Source: Bradyrhizobium betae
Lineage (GTDB): Bacteria; Pseudomonadota; Alphaproteobacteria; Rhizobiales; Xanthobacteraceae
Direction: 5' to 3'
NCBI RefSeq assembly: GCF_004123905.1
Contig: NZ_MZXW01000016.1
Location: 62,001-126,000 of the forward strand
DNA: 64,000 nucleotides
Shown here piece after piece: positions 12,791 through 23,130 of this stretch (positions are counted from its first letter, which is position 1; each line of letters starts with the position of its first letter). The translations under genes and the position numbers were made by a program. Under the pieces are notes generated by a model. It was not told the origin of the DNA, did no database searches, and was given only the letters and a program-made list of their open reading frames with translations.

Positions 12791-13582
12791 ATGTCGGACC
12801 TTGACCGTAACTACGCTTCTCCTTTCGGCAGGGCCGCCGGGCGTGTTGACGCCGCGACGGTCGACGCCGGCCTGCGCGCCTACATGCTGCGCATCTACAA
12901 TTACATGAGCATCGGCCTGGCCATCACCGGCTTGGCCGCGCTCGGCGTCTACATGGCTGCCGTGACCGACGTTCCGACCCCGGAAGCCGTTCGCGTCGGC
13001 AAGCTGTTCCTGACGCCGTTCGGCTACGCGATGTTCGTCAGCCCCCTGAAGTGGCTGTTCATGCTCGCGCCGCTCGCCATGGTGTTCGTGATATCGGCGG
13101 GCATCAACCGTCTCGCGCCCTCGACCGCCCAGATCCTGTTCTGGGTGTTCGCAGCGCTGATGGGTGTCTCGCTGTCGTCGATCTTCCTGGTGTTCACCCA
13201 CACCTCGATCGTGCGGGTGTTCTTCATCACCGCGGCGACCTTCGGTGCGCTCAGCCTCTACGGCTACACCACCAAGCGTGACCTGACCGGGATGGGCTCG
13301 TTCCTGTTCATGGGCCTGATCGGCATCATCATCGCCAGCCTGGTGAACCTGTTCCTGGCCAGCACGATGCTCCAGTTCATCGTCTCCGTGGTCGGCGTGC
13401 TGGTGTTCGCGGGCCTCACCGCCTGGGATACGCAGCGGTTGAAGAACGACTACATCTACGGCTACGCTTCGGCCGGGGGTGACATCGCAGAGCGTGCGGC
13501 CATCACCGGCGCGCTGTCGCTGTACCTGAACTTCATCAATCTGTTCACGCTGCTGCTGCAGCTCCTCGGCCAGCGCGACTAA
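12791..13582 (+). CDS. Bax inhibitor-1/YccA family inner-membrane protein
   Basis: A 263-residue integral membrane protein of the BI-1 (TMBIM) family, probably a pH-sensitive ion leak channel or regulator by family analogy. The start MSDLDRNYASPFGRAAGR fits family N-termini; an earlier ATG at 12623 would run through the structured leader. About seven hydrophobic segments follow, from YMSIGLAITGLAALGVYMAA to the C-terminal LYLNFINLFTLLLQLLG with the family's NLF motif. It is monocistronic, with a structured leader upstream and a clear terminator downstream. Confidence 0.95.
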   Translation: MSDLDRNYASPFGRAAGRVDAATVDAGLRAYMLRIYNYMSIGLAITGLAALGVYMAAVTDVPTPEAVRVGKLFLTPFGYAMFVSPLKWLFMLAPLAMVFVISAGINRLAPSTAQILFWVFAALMGVSLSSIFLVFTHTSIVRVFFITAATFGALSLYGYTTKRDLTGMGSFLFMGLIGIIIASLVNLFLASTMLQFIVSVVGVLVFAGLTAWDTQRLKNDYIYGYASAGGDIAERAAITGALSLYLNFINLFTLLLQLLGQRD

Positions 13583-13610
13583 GCGATCGGCCAGAGAGAA
13601 CGGACACGAA

Positions 13611-13636
13611 CCCCGGCCGAGAGGCCGGGGTTTTTG
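13611..13636 (+). terminator. Rho-independent terminator of the Bax-inhibitor gene
   Basis: CCCCGGCC and GGCCGGGG arms around a short loop, followed by TTTTTGTTT, 28 bases after the stop codon. Confidence 0.9.
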
Positions 13637-13660
13637 TTTGGGGCTCGTGACTTCTCCCCC

Positions 13661-13745
13661 GTCATTGCGAGGAGCTCTTGCGACGAAGCAATCCAGAGTC
13701 CCTCCGCGGATGCATTTCTGGATTGCTTCGCTGCGCTCGCAATGA
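13661..13745. repeat. Dispersed palindromic repeat, family C copy 1
   Basis: Starts GTCATTGCGAG and ends CTCGCAATGAC, with an inner GAAGCAATCCAGA / TCTGGATTGCTTC-like inverted pair. A close relative lies at 51980 and shares almost identical core sequence. Confidence 0.85.
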
Positions 13746-13805
13746 CGAGAGGGGCAACGCCGTTGGCCCTTCCAGCCGCCGTGGGAAGGCATTAATCTCG
13801 CCCCC

Positions 13806-14336
13806 ATGTCCGCACCCGAAATCAGGCCCACCACTGAGGCCGACCTTCCCGCCATCACCGCCATCTACCAGCAGGCTGTCCGCGAGGGCACCGCGACGTT
13901 CGAGCTGGAGCCGCCTGACCTCACCGAGATGACGCGCCGCTATCGCGCGCTGGTCGACGGCGGCTATCCCTATTTCGTCGCCATCCTCGACGGACGCGTG
14001 GCCGGCTACGCCTATGCCGGTGCCTACCGGCCGCGGCCGGCCTATCGCTTCACGGTCGAGAACTCGATCTATCTCGATCCCGGCTTCCATCGCCGCGGCA
14101 TCGGCTCGTTGCTGCTGGAGCGGCTGATCACCGAATGCGAGGCGCGCGGCTTCCGCCAGATGATCGCGGTGATCGGCGATTCCGCCAATGCTGGCTCGAT
14201 CGGCGTGCACACCAGGGGCGGCTTCAAGATGATCGGCACGCACCCCAATGTCGGGCTGAAATTCGGCCGCTGGCTGGACACGGTGATGATGCAGCGGGAT
14301 CTTGGCGAGGGTGCGGGGACAGTGCCAACAAAGTAG
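13806..14336 (+). CDS. GNAT N-acetyltransferase (phosphinothricin/methionine-sulfoximine acetyltransferase type)
   Basis: A 176-residue GNAT enzyme. The start MSAPEIRPTTEADLPAITAI is the typical first strand and helix. The acetyl-CoA pyrophosphate loop is RRGIGSLLLERLI (about residues 98-110), and GSIGVHTRGGFKMIGTHPN is the conserved motif B region of the Pat/Bar/MnaT subgroup. Members acetylate the amino group of phosphinothricin, methionine sulfoximine or related amino acids; the natural substrate here cannot be read from sequence. It is flanked by palindromic repeats on both sides and appears monocistronic. Confidence 0.9.
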   Translation: MSAPEIRPTTEADLPAITAIYQQAVREGTATFELEPPDLTEMTRRYRALVDGGYPYFVAILDGRVAGYAYAGAYRPRPAYRFTVENSIYLDPGFHRRGIGSLLLERLITECEARGFRQMIAVIGDSANAGSIGVHTRGGFKMIGTHPNVGLKFGRWLDTVMMQRDLGEGAGTVPTK

Positions 14337-14340
14337 GTCT

Positions 14341-14431
14341 CGTAGGGTGGGCAAAGCGTAGCGTGCCCACGCATTTGTCACGATTGAAAAAAGACGTGGG
14401 CACGGCGCTACGCGCCTTTGCCCACCCTACG
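14341..14431. repeat. Dispersed palindromic repeat, family D copy 1
   Basis: CGTAGGGTGGGCAAAGCG at the left is mirrored by GCGCCTTTGCCCACCCTACG at the right, with an inner GTGCCCAC / GTGGGCAC pair. It lies between converging genes. Copies at 49290 and, in variant form, 52757. Confidence 0.88.
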
Positions 14432-14446
14432 GCACCGATCGTGTCG

Positions 14447-14815
14447 TCAGACCACCGCCAGCTTCCGATCGATCACCAGCAGCACGCGCTCGAGCTCGTG
14501 GCCACGGCGCAGGATCAGGCCGGTCGCCGAGATCACGCTGTACATGCCCTGCTTGCGCGCGAGGCGCGGATCCTTCTCGATCCGATAGATCGGCACCTCC
14601 GAGGCGCGGCGGAAGACCGAGAACACGGCGCGGTCCTTCAGGAAATCGATGGCATAGTCGCGCCATTCGCCGTCGGCGACCATGCGGCCGTAGAGATTGA
14701 GAATGCGGTGCAGCTCGAGCCGGTTGAACGTCACCCGGTTCGGCTGCGTCGTCGCAGCGGCGGGATGCGCCGCCGCGCGCTGCCCGCTCGGATCGGCATC
14801 CTCCGACAGACTCAT
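14447..14815 (-). CDS. DUF2794 family protein
   Basis: A 122-residue cytoplasmic protein matching the alphaproteobacterial DUF2794 family as I recognise it. The core is RLELHRILNLYGRMVADGEW, DYAIDFLKDRAVFSVFRR, EVPIYRIEKDPRLARKQG and ISATGLILRRGHELERVL. The first 25 residues are low complexity and Ala-rich, so the exact start is less certain. Function is unknown; the conserved basic and aromatic residues do not point to a specific activity. It converges on the GNAT gene across a palindromic repeat. Confidence 0.85.
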   Translation of the reverse strand: MSLSEDADPSGQRAAAHPAAATTQPNRVTFNRLELHRILNLYGRMVADGEWRDYAIDFLKDRAVFSVFRRASEVPIYRIEKDPRLARKQGMYSVISATGLILRRGHELERVLLVIDRKLAVV

Positions 14816-15074
14816 GGAACGCCTCCTGACGTATCAGCACGATCGCGTCCGCGAAGACCGTCCCCGAGCCGCGGATCATGACAATTGCATGATCGCGCCA
14901 ACTGTTCCCCTCCGCAAGAGGCTCCTCATTCAACTCATCGAATCGGTTACGAATCATGACACACGCCACGGTGGAACTCTGTCGCGGCGATCCGTCACGG
15001 GATCGTTAGCAGGAATCATAGTGTCGCCGCTTTTCCGCCAAGCGCCTGCCGCCCTGCACTGCGAAAACACCTGT

Positions 15075-15189
15075 GTGCGTTGACCCGGTCCTTTCGGTTC
15101 CGGATTCCTCAGCCCCCAGCCCCCCGGGGTCGAACAGGATCGGGTCTGTACGCACGACAAGGAGGGCCAACGCAAGTTGGTCCTTTTTT
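15075..15189 (+). ncRNA. Orphan small-RNA candidate with intrinsic terminator
   Basis: A long hairpin: arms GTGCGT/ACGCAC (15075-15080, 15150-15155) and, stacked above a small internal loop, GACCCGGTCCT/AGGATCGGGTC (15082-15092, 15136-15146; one G-U pair). After a short linker comes a second hairpin capped by a GCAA tetraloop and six Ts. No plus-strand gene precedes it for 740 bases, so the terminator belongs to nothing annotated. The 5' end is not defined; no convincing promoter was found. It does not show the SRP RNA, tmRNA or RNase P signatures. Confidence 0.5.
15164..15189 (+). terminator. Rho-independent terminator of the orphan RNA
   Basis: GGGCCAAC (15164-15171), loop GCAA, GTTGGTCC (15176-15183), then TTTTTT. 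On the minus strand the hairpin lacks a T-run, so plus-strand use is favoured over serving as terminator for the DUF1223 gene. Confidence 0.8.
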
Positions 15190-15218
15190 GTTTGTACCGG
15201 GATGTTTCTGGCTCTCGC

Positions 15219-15255
15219 CATTCCGGGCCGCGCCTCTTGGCGCGAACCCGGAATG
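15219..15255. repeat. Palindromic repeat, family A copy 2 (short)
   Basis: CATTCCGGG (15219-15227) mirrored by CCCGGAATG (15247-15255), just downstream of the DUF1223 gene. Confidence 0.7.
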
Positions 15256-15265
15256 ACGAAGACTG

Positions 15266-16042
15266 TCAGTGCAGCGACGTGTAGGCCGCGCCGAGCATCG
15301 GGCCCGGCTTCTCGCGGCTGCCGTCCTGGACATAGACCACCGCGCCGTCGACGCCATCGCGCGTGAGGTTTTCCAGCGGCACCGTCCAGCTTTCCGGACG
15401 TCCGTTCCAGTCGCCGACCTTGAGCAGGTTGCGGACGACGTTGTGATAGGTGAGTTGCTGTCCGCGATTTTCGCCCTTGGCGATCGAGATCGGCACCGAT
15501 TTCGTGATCGAGCAGATCCAGACTTCGCCGTGCGAGATCGCCGGCTCCTTGCTCGCGGCCACCGAGACGTTGATCTGCTTGCCCGAGAGGGACATCGTCA
15601 CCGGCACGCTCATAACGCCGGCGCTGTTGTCGGTCTTGCCGATTGCGCTCTCGATGCCGGCACGATCACTGCCGATCACATGCGCCGAGCCGTTGACCAC
15701 GACTTGCGGCGTGTAGACCTCGCGGTCGCCGCGCATCCGCGAATAGGCGCGCTGCCGCGCCGAGAAGCGCGAATCCGCGAGCGTGTCCTTCCAGCCGAGA
15801 TAATCCCAATAATCGATCGGCATGCTCAGCGCGATGATCGAGGGATCGCTGGAGAGGTCGCCGATGACCTTGTCGGCGGGCGGGCAGGACGAACAGCCCT
15901 GCGAGGTGAAGAGCTCGACCACGGCGCGGGGATCAGCCTCGGCGGGACGGATGACGGCGACGATCGCGCAGATACCGAGTGCTCCCGACCAGAAGGCACC
16001 GGACCAGCGCGAAACCAGATGAGAAGCCGTCATTGTTGTCAT
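15266..16042 (-). CDS. DUF1223 secreted thioredoxin-like protein
   Basis: A 258-residue DUF1223 protein. An N-terminal hydrophobic segment (SGALGICAIVAVIRPAEA) forms a signal peptide or anchor. The mature part opens with VVELFTSQGCSSCPPADKV, a CxxC motif on a thioredoxin-like fold, with the downstream conserved YWDYLGWKDTLAD and VYTPQVVVNG. The family is widespread in alphaproteobacteria, sits in the cell envelope and has no established function; a periplasmic thiol-redox role is inferred from the CxxC. It follows acnA on the same strand across a strong hairpin, so it is likely a separate unit. Confidence 0.88.
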   Translation of the reverse strand: MTTMTASHLVSRWSGAFWSGALGICAIVAVIRPAEADPRAVVELFTSQGCSSCPPADKVIGDLSSDPSIIALSMPIDYWDYLGWKDTLADSRFSARQRAYSRMRGDREVYTPQVVVNGSAHVIGSDRAGIESAIGKTDNSAGVMSVPVTMSLSGKQINVSVAASKEPAISHGEVWICSITKSVPISIAKGENRGQQLTYHNVVRNLLKVGDWNGRPESWTVPLENLTRDGVDGAVVYVQDGSREKPGPMLGAAYTSLH

Positions 16043-16185
16043 GTCGAACGCCGCACACCATTGCTCGTGAGAAAGGGAAATCTTATCGCCTGATGGTCAC
16101 CGTAGTCTTACGGGCGCGGCACATCCAACCATCCTGGGCGGGGTTACCGCCCGGAAGGGCCCATCTGAATCGTGCCGCAAACGCG

Positions 16186-16215
16186 CGAAGGCGGCCTTGT
16201 GATAGGCCGCCTTCG
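16186..16215 (-). terminator. Strong hairpin downstream of acnA
   Basis: Perfect 12-bp arms CGAAGGCGGCCT (16186-16197) and AGGCCGCCTTCG (16204-16215) with a 6-base loop, 50 bases beyond the acnA stop. No long T-run follows on the minus strand, but the stem is strong enough to end or protect the acnA transcript. Confidence 0.65.
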
Positions 16216-16264
16216 TTTAACCTTCTACTCACGTCGCAGTGAGCCACCGTTCACAAATTCGCGC

Positions 16265-18985
<2,721 letters not shown>

Positions 18986-19009
18986 GTAGGGAAATCCCAA
19001 TTGTTAGTT

Positions 19010-19027
19010 ATACCCGGCAGGGGGTAT
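19010..19027. promoter_or_regulatory. Inverted repeat upstream of acnA
   Basis: ATACCC (19010-19015) and GGGTAT (19022-19027) separated by six bases, 25 bases from the acnA start in the acnA-ccmA divergent region. It resembles an operator for a dimeric regulator; identity unknown. Confidence 0.35.
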
Positions 19028-19230
19028 TTTAACACCGTCAGCGAAACCGGCTGGATCGCTTGCAGGGGCGGGTTGAGTGTGCTGCATCAAGTAGTTCCCG
19101 GCTTATAGAAGCTTTCTAACCGCGCCGCCACAGCCGCAATCGTACCGCAGCAATTCGCGAGCCAAAAATTCTGATGCGCTACCCCAAGTTTTCCTGAGGC
19201 CTGGCTTTGAGCGGGTGGAACCAAGGCAAG

Positions 19231-19833
19231 ATGCAGCTGTCCGGACGCGGGGTGATTTGCGTGCGGGGCGGGCGCGAGGTGTTTTCCGGGCTCGATTTCG
19301 AGGCGGTCTCGGGGGAGGCCGTGGCGGTCGTCGGCCGCAACGGCTCGGGCAAGACCTCGCTGCTGCGGCTGATCGCGGGCCTGCTCATTCCGGCTGGCGG
19401 GACAATCGCACTCAATGGCGGCGATGCCGAGCTGACGCTGCCCGAGCAGTGCCACTATCTGGGCCATCGCGACGCCCTGAAGCCGGCGCTGAGCGTGGCC
19501 GAAAATCTGTCATTCTGGGCCGATTTCTTAGGCGGCGAGCATTTTGACGCCGCCGAGAGCCTCGCCACCGTCGGGCTCGACCACGCCACCCACCTGCCCG
19601 CGGGCTTCCTGTCGGCCGGCCAGCGCCGCCGGCTCTCGCTGGCCCGCCTGCTGACCGTCCGCCGCCCGGTCTGGCTGCTGGACGAGCCGACCAATGCGCT
19701 GGATGTCGCGGGGCAGGACATGTTTGGCGGCCTGATGCGGGATCATCTCGGCCGAGGAGGGGTGATCGTGGCCGCCACCCACGCCCCGCTGGGGATCGAT
19801 TCGCGGGAGCTGCGGATCGGGGGGATGGCATGA
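19231..19833 (+). CDS. ccmA: Heme exporter ATP-binding protein CcmA (CycV)
   Basis: ATPase of the CcmABCD complex that releases holo-CcmE during cytochrome c maturation. The start at 19231 ([20 protein letters not shown]) has AAGGCAAG just upstream; a TTG start at 19207 is also in frame but less likely. The 200-residue protein has Walker [10 protein letters not shown], a degenerate signature [15 protein letters not shown], Walker [13 protein letters not shown] and the switch ATHAPL. It is the first gene of ccmABCDG. Its stop overlaps the start of a 79-codon frame made of palindromic repeat DNA that leads into ccmB. Confidence 0.95.
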   Translation: MQLSGRGVICVRGGREVFSGLDFEAVSGEAVAVVGRNGSGKTSLLRLIAGLLIPAGGTIALNGGDAELTLPEQCHYLGHRDALKPALSVAENLSFWADFLGGEHFDAAESLATVGLDHATHLPAGFLSAGQRRRLSLARLLTVRRPVWLLDEPTNALDVAGQDMFGGLMRDHLGRGGVIVAATHAPLGIDSRELRIGGMA

Positions 19834-20065
19834 AGCGGAGGGACCCTCAGCTTTTCGAGCGGCTGGATTTGGCTCTCTCACCCGGGACGCAGCGGTCGCC
19901 GCGGGCTCCCTCGCCTCTCCCGGTTGCGGGAGAGGTCGGCGCGCAGCGCCGGGTGAGGGTTCTCTCGTCTGGGGGAGTCTTCGTTGTCGAGACACCCTCT
20001 CCCCAGCCCTCCCCCGCATGCGGGGGAGGGAGCGCACCGCGCGCGTGGCGCGATGGGAGCCTCCC
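19834..20065. repeat. Palindromic repeat insertion between ccmA and ccmB (family F and relatives)
   Basis: This spacer holds CTCTCCCGGTTGCGGGAGAG, GCGCGCAGCGCCGGGTGAGGG and CCCTCCCCCGCATGCGGGGG type palindromes, seen elsewhere at 24855 and 40193. It is open in one frame from an ATGA overlapping the ccmA stop (19830) to a TGA inside the ccmB start (20069). That frame is compositionally repeat DNA and is not called as a protein gene. Confidence 0.8.
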
Positions 20066-20734
20066 ATGACCGCCCTGTCCGCCCTCATTCGCCGGGACAT
20101 CCGGATCGCGCTCCGCGTCGGCGGCGGGGCGCTGATTGGCGTGCTGTTCTTCCTGACCGTCGTCGTCCTGATGCCCTTCGCCGTCGGACCGGATCTGGCG
20201 CTGCTGTCGCGGCTGGGGCCGGCGATCCTGTGGCTGGGTGCGCTGCTGGCGAGCCTGCTGACGCTGGACCGGCTGTTCATGGCCGACCATGAGGATGGCT
20301 CGCTCGACCTGATCACGATGAGCCGGACGCCGCTGGAACTCGCCTGCGCCGCCAAGGCGCTGGCGCATTGGCTGGCGGCGGGCCTGCCGCTGATTGTCGC
20401 AACCCCCGTGCTCGGCCTTTTGCTCAACCTCGACATGGTCGCAACCGGCGCGGTGGCGCTGACGCTGCTGGCCGGCACCCCGGCGCTGACATTTACCGGC
20501 ATGATCGGCGCGGCGCTGGCGGTGACGCTGCACCGGGGCGGGCTGTTGATGGCGGTGCTGGTGCTGCCGCTGTCGATTCCGGTGCTGATTTTCGGCGTCG
20601 CGGCCTCGCAGGCCGTGATCGTCGGCCCCATGACTTTCGGCGCGCCGTTCTCGATCCTGTGCGCGCTGTCGCTGGTCAGCCTCGTGGTCGGCCCGTTCGC
20701 GGCGGCGGCGAGCCTGAAGCATGGACTGGACTGA
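20066..20734 (+). CDS. ccmB: Heme exporter membrane protein CcmB (CycW)
   Basis: Membrane subunit of the CcmAB ABC complex, 222 residues with six hydrophobic segments. The start MTALSALIRRDIRIALRVGGG at 20066 is the standard family N-terminus; an in-frame ATG at 20018 lies inside repeat DNA. The family motif around DRLFMADHEDGSLDLI is present, followed by ALAHWLAAGLPLIVATP. It is separated from ccmA by a 232-base repeat insertion and from ccmC by 76 bases. Confidence 0.95.
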   Translation: MTALSALIRRDIRIALRVGGGALIGVLFFLTVVVLMPFAVGPDLALLSRLGPAILWLGALLASLLTLDRLFMADHEDGSLDLITMSRTPLELACAAKALAHWLAAGLPLIVATPVLGLLLNLDMVATGAVALTLLAGTPALTFTGMIGAALAVTLHRGGLLMAVLVLPLSIPVLIFGVAASQAVIVGPMTFGAPFSILCALSLVSLVVGPFAAAASLKHGLD

Positions 20735-20810
20735 CCTTGACCCCGATCAATTTTCGCTGCGGACTTTCGTGCTGATTGCGTGAGCGCTGACCTGTGATTA
20801 TCAGACTACC

Positions 20811-21596
20811 ATGACGCTGATCGACCTAGCCAATCCGACCCGGTTCCTCGCGCTGACGGCGCGAGTATTGCCGTGGCTTGCGGCTGCGACCGTCATCCTG
20901 CTCACCATCGGGCTTTACCAATCTGCTCTGGCGCCCGACGACTATCAGCAGGGCGCGACCGTCAAAATCATGTTCATCCACGTGCCCAATGCCTGGCTGT
21001 CGATGTTCGTCTGGGGCGTGATGAGCATTGCTTCGCTCGGCACGCTGGTGTGGCGCCATCCGCTCGCCGACGTTGCCGCCAAGGCCGCAGCCCCAATCGG
21101 CGCCGCCTTCACCTTCCTCGCGCTGCTGACGGGCTCGCTGTGGGGCCGGCCGATGTGGGGCACCTATTGGGAATGGGACGCGCGGCTGACCTCGGTGCTG
21201 ATCCTGTTCCTGATGTATCTCGGCCTGATGGCGCTGTGGCGCGCGGTCGACGATCCCTCGCGTGCAGCGCGCGCCGCGGCCGTGCTGACGCTGGTCGGTG
21301 CGATCAATTTGCCGATCATCAAGTTTTCCGTCGACTGGTGGAACACGCTGCACCAGCCGGCCTCGGTGATGCGCATGGGCGGCTCCTCGCTCGACAAATC
21401 GTTCCTGATTCCGCTGCTGGTGATGGCGGTCGCGTTCACGCTGCTGTTCGTCACGCTGCATCTCGCCGCGATGCGCAACGAGATTTTGCGCCGGCGCGTC
21501 CGCTCGCTGCAAATGATGCAGGCGAGCCGCGTAGCGTTTTCGAGCGAAATGGGCACCGGTTCGCGTGAAGAAACCGCGTCAAAAGGGGCCGCATGA
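20811..21596 (+). CDS. ccmC: Heme-handling protein CcmC (CycZ)
   Basis: A 261-residue six-helix membrane protein of the heme-handling family that delivers heme to CcmE. The tryptophan-rich periplasmic motif is [18 protein letters not shown]. Flanking heme-ligand histidines are expected in [13 protein letters not shown] and [11 protein letters not shown]. The C-terminal 25 residues are polar and variable. Its TGA overlaps the ccmD start by four bases, indicating translational coupling. Confidence 0.97.
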   Translation: MTLIDLANPTRFLALTARVLPWLAAATVILLTIGLYQSALAPDDYQQGATVKIMFIHVPNAWLSMFVWGVMSIASLGTLVWRHPLADVAAKAAAPIGAAFTFLALLTGSLWGRPMWGTYWEWDARLTSVLILFLMYLGLMALWRAVDDPSRAARAAAVLTLVGAINLPIIKFSVDWWNTLHQPASVMRMGGSSLDKSFLIPLLVMAVAFTLLFVTLHLAAMRNEILRRRVRSLQMMQASRVAFSSEMGTGSREETASKGAA

Positions 21597-21778
21597 TCAT
21601 GTCGCTTGGTCCCTACGCGTCCTTCATCGTGACGTCTTACGCGGCTGTGGCGCTCGTCGTCGTGATCCTGATCGGCTGGATCGTGCTCGACTATCGCAGC
21701 CAGACGCAGCGCCTGCGTGAGCTCGACCGCAGCGGCGTGACCCGCCGCTCCGGCCGCAGTGCTGTGGACACGCCATGA
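21593..21778 (+). CDS. ccmD: Heme exporter protein CcmD (CycX)
   Basis: A 61-residue single-pass protein that stabilises CcmABC and aids release of holo-CcmE. It has the family layout: a short N-terminus ([18 protein letters not shown]), one helix ([14 protein letters not shown]), then a basic tail [16 protein letters not shown]. It overlaps ccmC upstream and ccmG downstream by ATGA on each side, so it is clearly in the operon despite its size. The alternative start is two codons downstream. Confidence 0.93.
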   Translation: MIMSLGPYASFIVTSYAAVALVVVILIGWIVLDYRSQTQRLRELDRSGVTRRSGRSAVDTP

Positions 21779-22368
21779 GCGATCAATCGACCTCAACGAC
21801 GCCACAGCGCCGCACCTTCCTGATGGTGCTGCCGCTGCTCGCCTTCATCGCGCTGGCGCTGCTGTTCTGGTTCCGGCTTGGCAGCGGCGATCCCTCGCGA
21901 ATTCCCTCCGCGCTGATCGGTCGGCCCGTGCCGCAGACGACGCTGCCGCCGCTCGAGGGATTGCAGGCTGGCAACGCGCAGGTGCCGGGGCTCGATCCCG
22001 CGGCGTTCAAGGGCAAGGTCAGCCTCGTCAATGTCTGGGCGTCCTGGTGCGTGCCGTGCCACGACGAGGCGCCGCTGTTGACGGAGCTCGCCAGGGATAA
22101 ACGCTTCGAGATGGTCGGCATCAACTACAAGGATGCGCCCGACAATGCACGGCGCTTCCTGGGGCGCTACGGCAACCCGTTCGGCCGTGTCGGCGTCGAC
22201 GCCAACGGCCGCGCCTCGATCGAATGGGGCGTCTATGGCGTGCCGGAGACGTTTGTCGTCGGCCCCGAAGGCACCATCGTCTACAAGCTGGTCGGGCCGA
22301 TCACGCCGGAGATCTATCGGACGGTGTTGCTGCCGCAGATGGCGAAGGCGTTGAAGGCGGGCAGCTGA
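21775..22368 (+). CDS. ccmG: Cytochrome c biogenesis thioredoxin CcmG/DsbE (CycY)
   Basis: A membrane-tethered thiol reductant for the apocytochrome c heme-binding cysteines. The 197-residue protein has an N-terminal anchor ([19 protein letters not shown]), a thioredoxin fold with [13 protein letters not shown] as active site, and the CcmG-specific [13 protein letters not shown] with its cis-proline. It is the last gene of the operon; a palindromic repeat begins 27 bases after the stop. ccmE, ccmF and ccmH are not in the window. Confidence 0.97.
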   Translation: MSDQSTSTTPQRRTFLMVLPLLAFIALALLFWFRLGSGDPSRIPSALIGRPVPQTTLPPLEGLQAGNAQVPGLDPAAFKGKVSLVNVWASWCVPCHDEAPLLTELARDKRFEMVGINYKDAPDNARRFLGRYGNPFGRVGVDANGRASIEWGVYGVPETFVVGPEGTIVYKLVGPITPEIYRTVLLPQMAKALKAGS

Positions 22369-22394
22369 TCACCGCTCTCGTGCCACACACTCAA

Positions 22395-22500
22395 CTGTCA
22401 TCGCCCGACTTGATCGGGCGATCCAGTATTCCAGAGACGTCAATCGTATACGGAGAGGCCGCGACGTACTGGATGCCCCGGTCAAGCCGGGGCATGACAG
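22395..22500. repeat. Dispersed repeat, family E copy 1
   Basis: Layout: CTGTCAT, hairpin GCCCGA/TCGGGC, core ATCCAGTATTCCAGAGACG, GAGGCCGCGACGTACTGGAT, hairpin CCCCGG/CCGGGG, ATGACAG. Other copies at 26142, 31598 and 60374. This copy lies between the converging ccmG and ispZ genes. Confidence 0.9.
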
Positions 22501-22524
22501 CGGTATGTGGGGCGAACGTTTCGC

Positions 22525-23127
22525 TCAGCCCTTCCGCACATCCCCCGCTTCGGCCTCGCTCGCCTCCAGCGACGCCGGCTCAACCCCATAGCGCTTGGTC
22601 AGCGGCATTTGGGCGATGGCGAAGATCATCGTGATCGGGGTGACGCCGAACACCTTGAAGTTCACCCAGAAATCCGTGCTCTGAGTGCGCCAGACGATCT
22701 CGTTCAGCACCGCCATGCCGGCAAAAAATAATGCCCAGCGCAGGGTGAGGATGCGCCAGCCCTGCGGCGTCAGATTGAACATCTGGTCGAACATCACGGC
22801 GATGAAGGAGCGCCCGAACAGCAGGCCACCGCCGAGGATCGCGGCGAACAGGCCATAGATGATGGTCGGCTTGACCTTGATGAAGGTCTCGTCGTGCAGC
22901 ACCAGCGTCAGCGTGCCGAACACCAGCACGATGACGCCGGTCACGATCGCCATGATCGGGATGTGGCGCGTCACCACATAGGAGGCGATCATCGCCGCCA
23001 CGATCGCGACCATAAAGGCGCCGGTTGCGGCAAACAGGTTGAACTTCGCGTTGACGAAGAAGAACACGAGCAGCGGACCGAGCTCGGTCGCGAGCTTGAA
23101 CAGCGGATGCGGCTGGGTCTTGTCCAT
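22525..23127 (-). CDS. ispZ: Inner-membrane septation protein (YciB/IspZ)
   Basis: A 200-residue polytopic protein of the YciB/IspZ family, linked to septation and envelope integrity. Family features are the N-terminal [21 protein letters not shown] and, later, the [20 protein letters not shown] segment with its conserved Trp and Asn. The C-terminus is a short acidic cytoplasmic tail. Its start lies 3 bases after the ftsY stop, so the two are co-transcribed, a frequent pairing in alphaproteobacteria. Confidence 0.95.
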   Translation of the reverse strand: MDKTQPHPLFKLATELGPLLVFFFVNAKFNLFAATGAFMVAIVAAMIASYVVTRHIPIMAIVTGVIVLVFGTLTLVLHDETFIKVKPTIIYGLFAAILGGGLLFGRSFIAVMFDQMFNLTPQGWRILTLRWALFFAGMAVLNEIVWRTQSTDFWVNFKVFGVTPITMIFAIAQMPLTKRYGVEPASLEASEAEAGDVRKG

Positions 23128-23130
23128 TCT

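Larger units (their letters stand above)
14816..15265. other. 450-base gene-free interval
   Basis: No convincing protein gene on either strand. It holds the promoter side of the DUF2794 gene (toward 14816), an orphan structured RNA with a plus-strand terminator (15075-15189) and a family A repeat (15219-15255) next to the 3' end of the DUF1223 gene. Confidence 0.7.

Noticed and set aside
15006..15221. Minus-strand 71-codon frame over the orphan RNA
   Set aside because: Low-information sequence lying on the hairpins; no start signal and no family.
19830..20069. 79-codon frame between ccmA and ccmB
   Set aside because: Composed of palindromic repeat DNA found elsewhere in intergenic regions; reported as a repeat and finding, not a protein gene.
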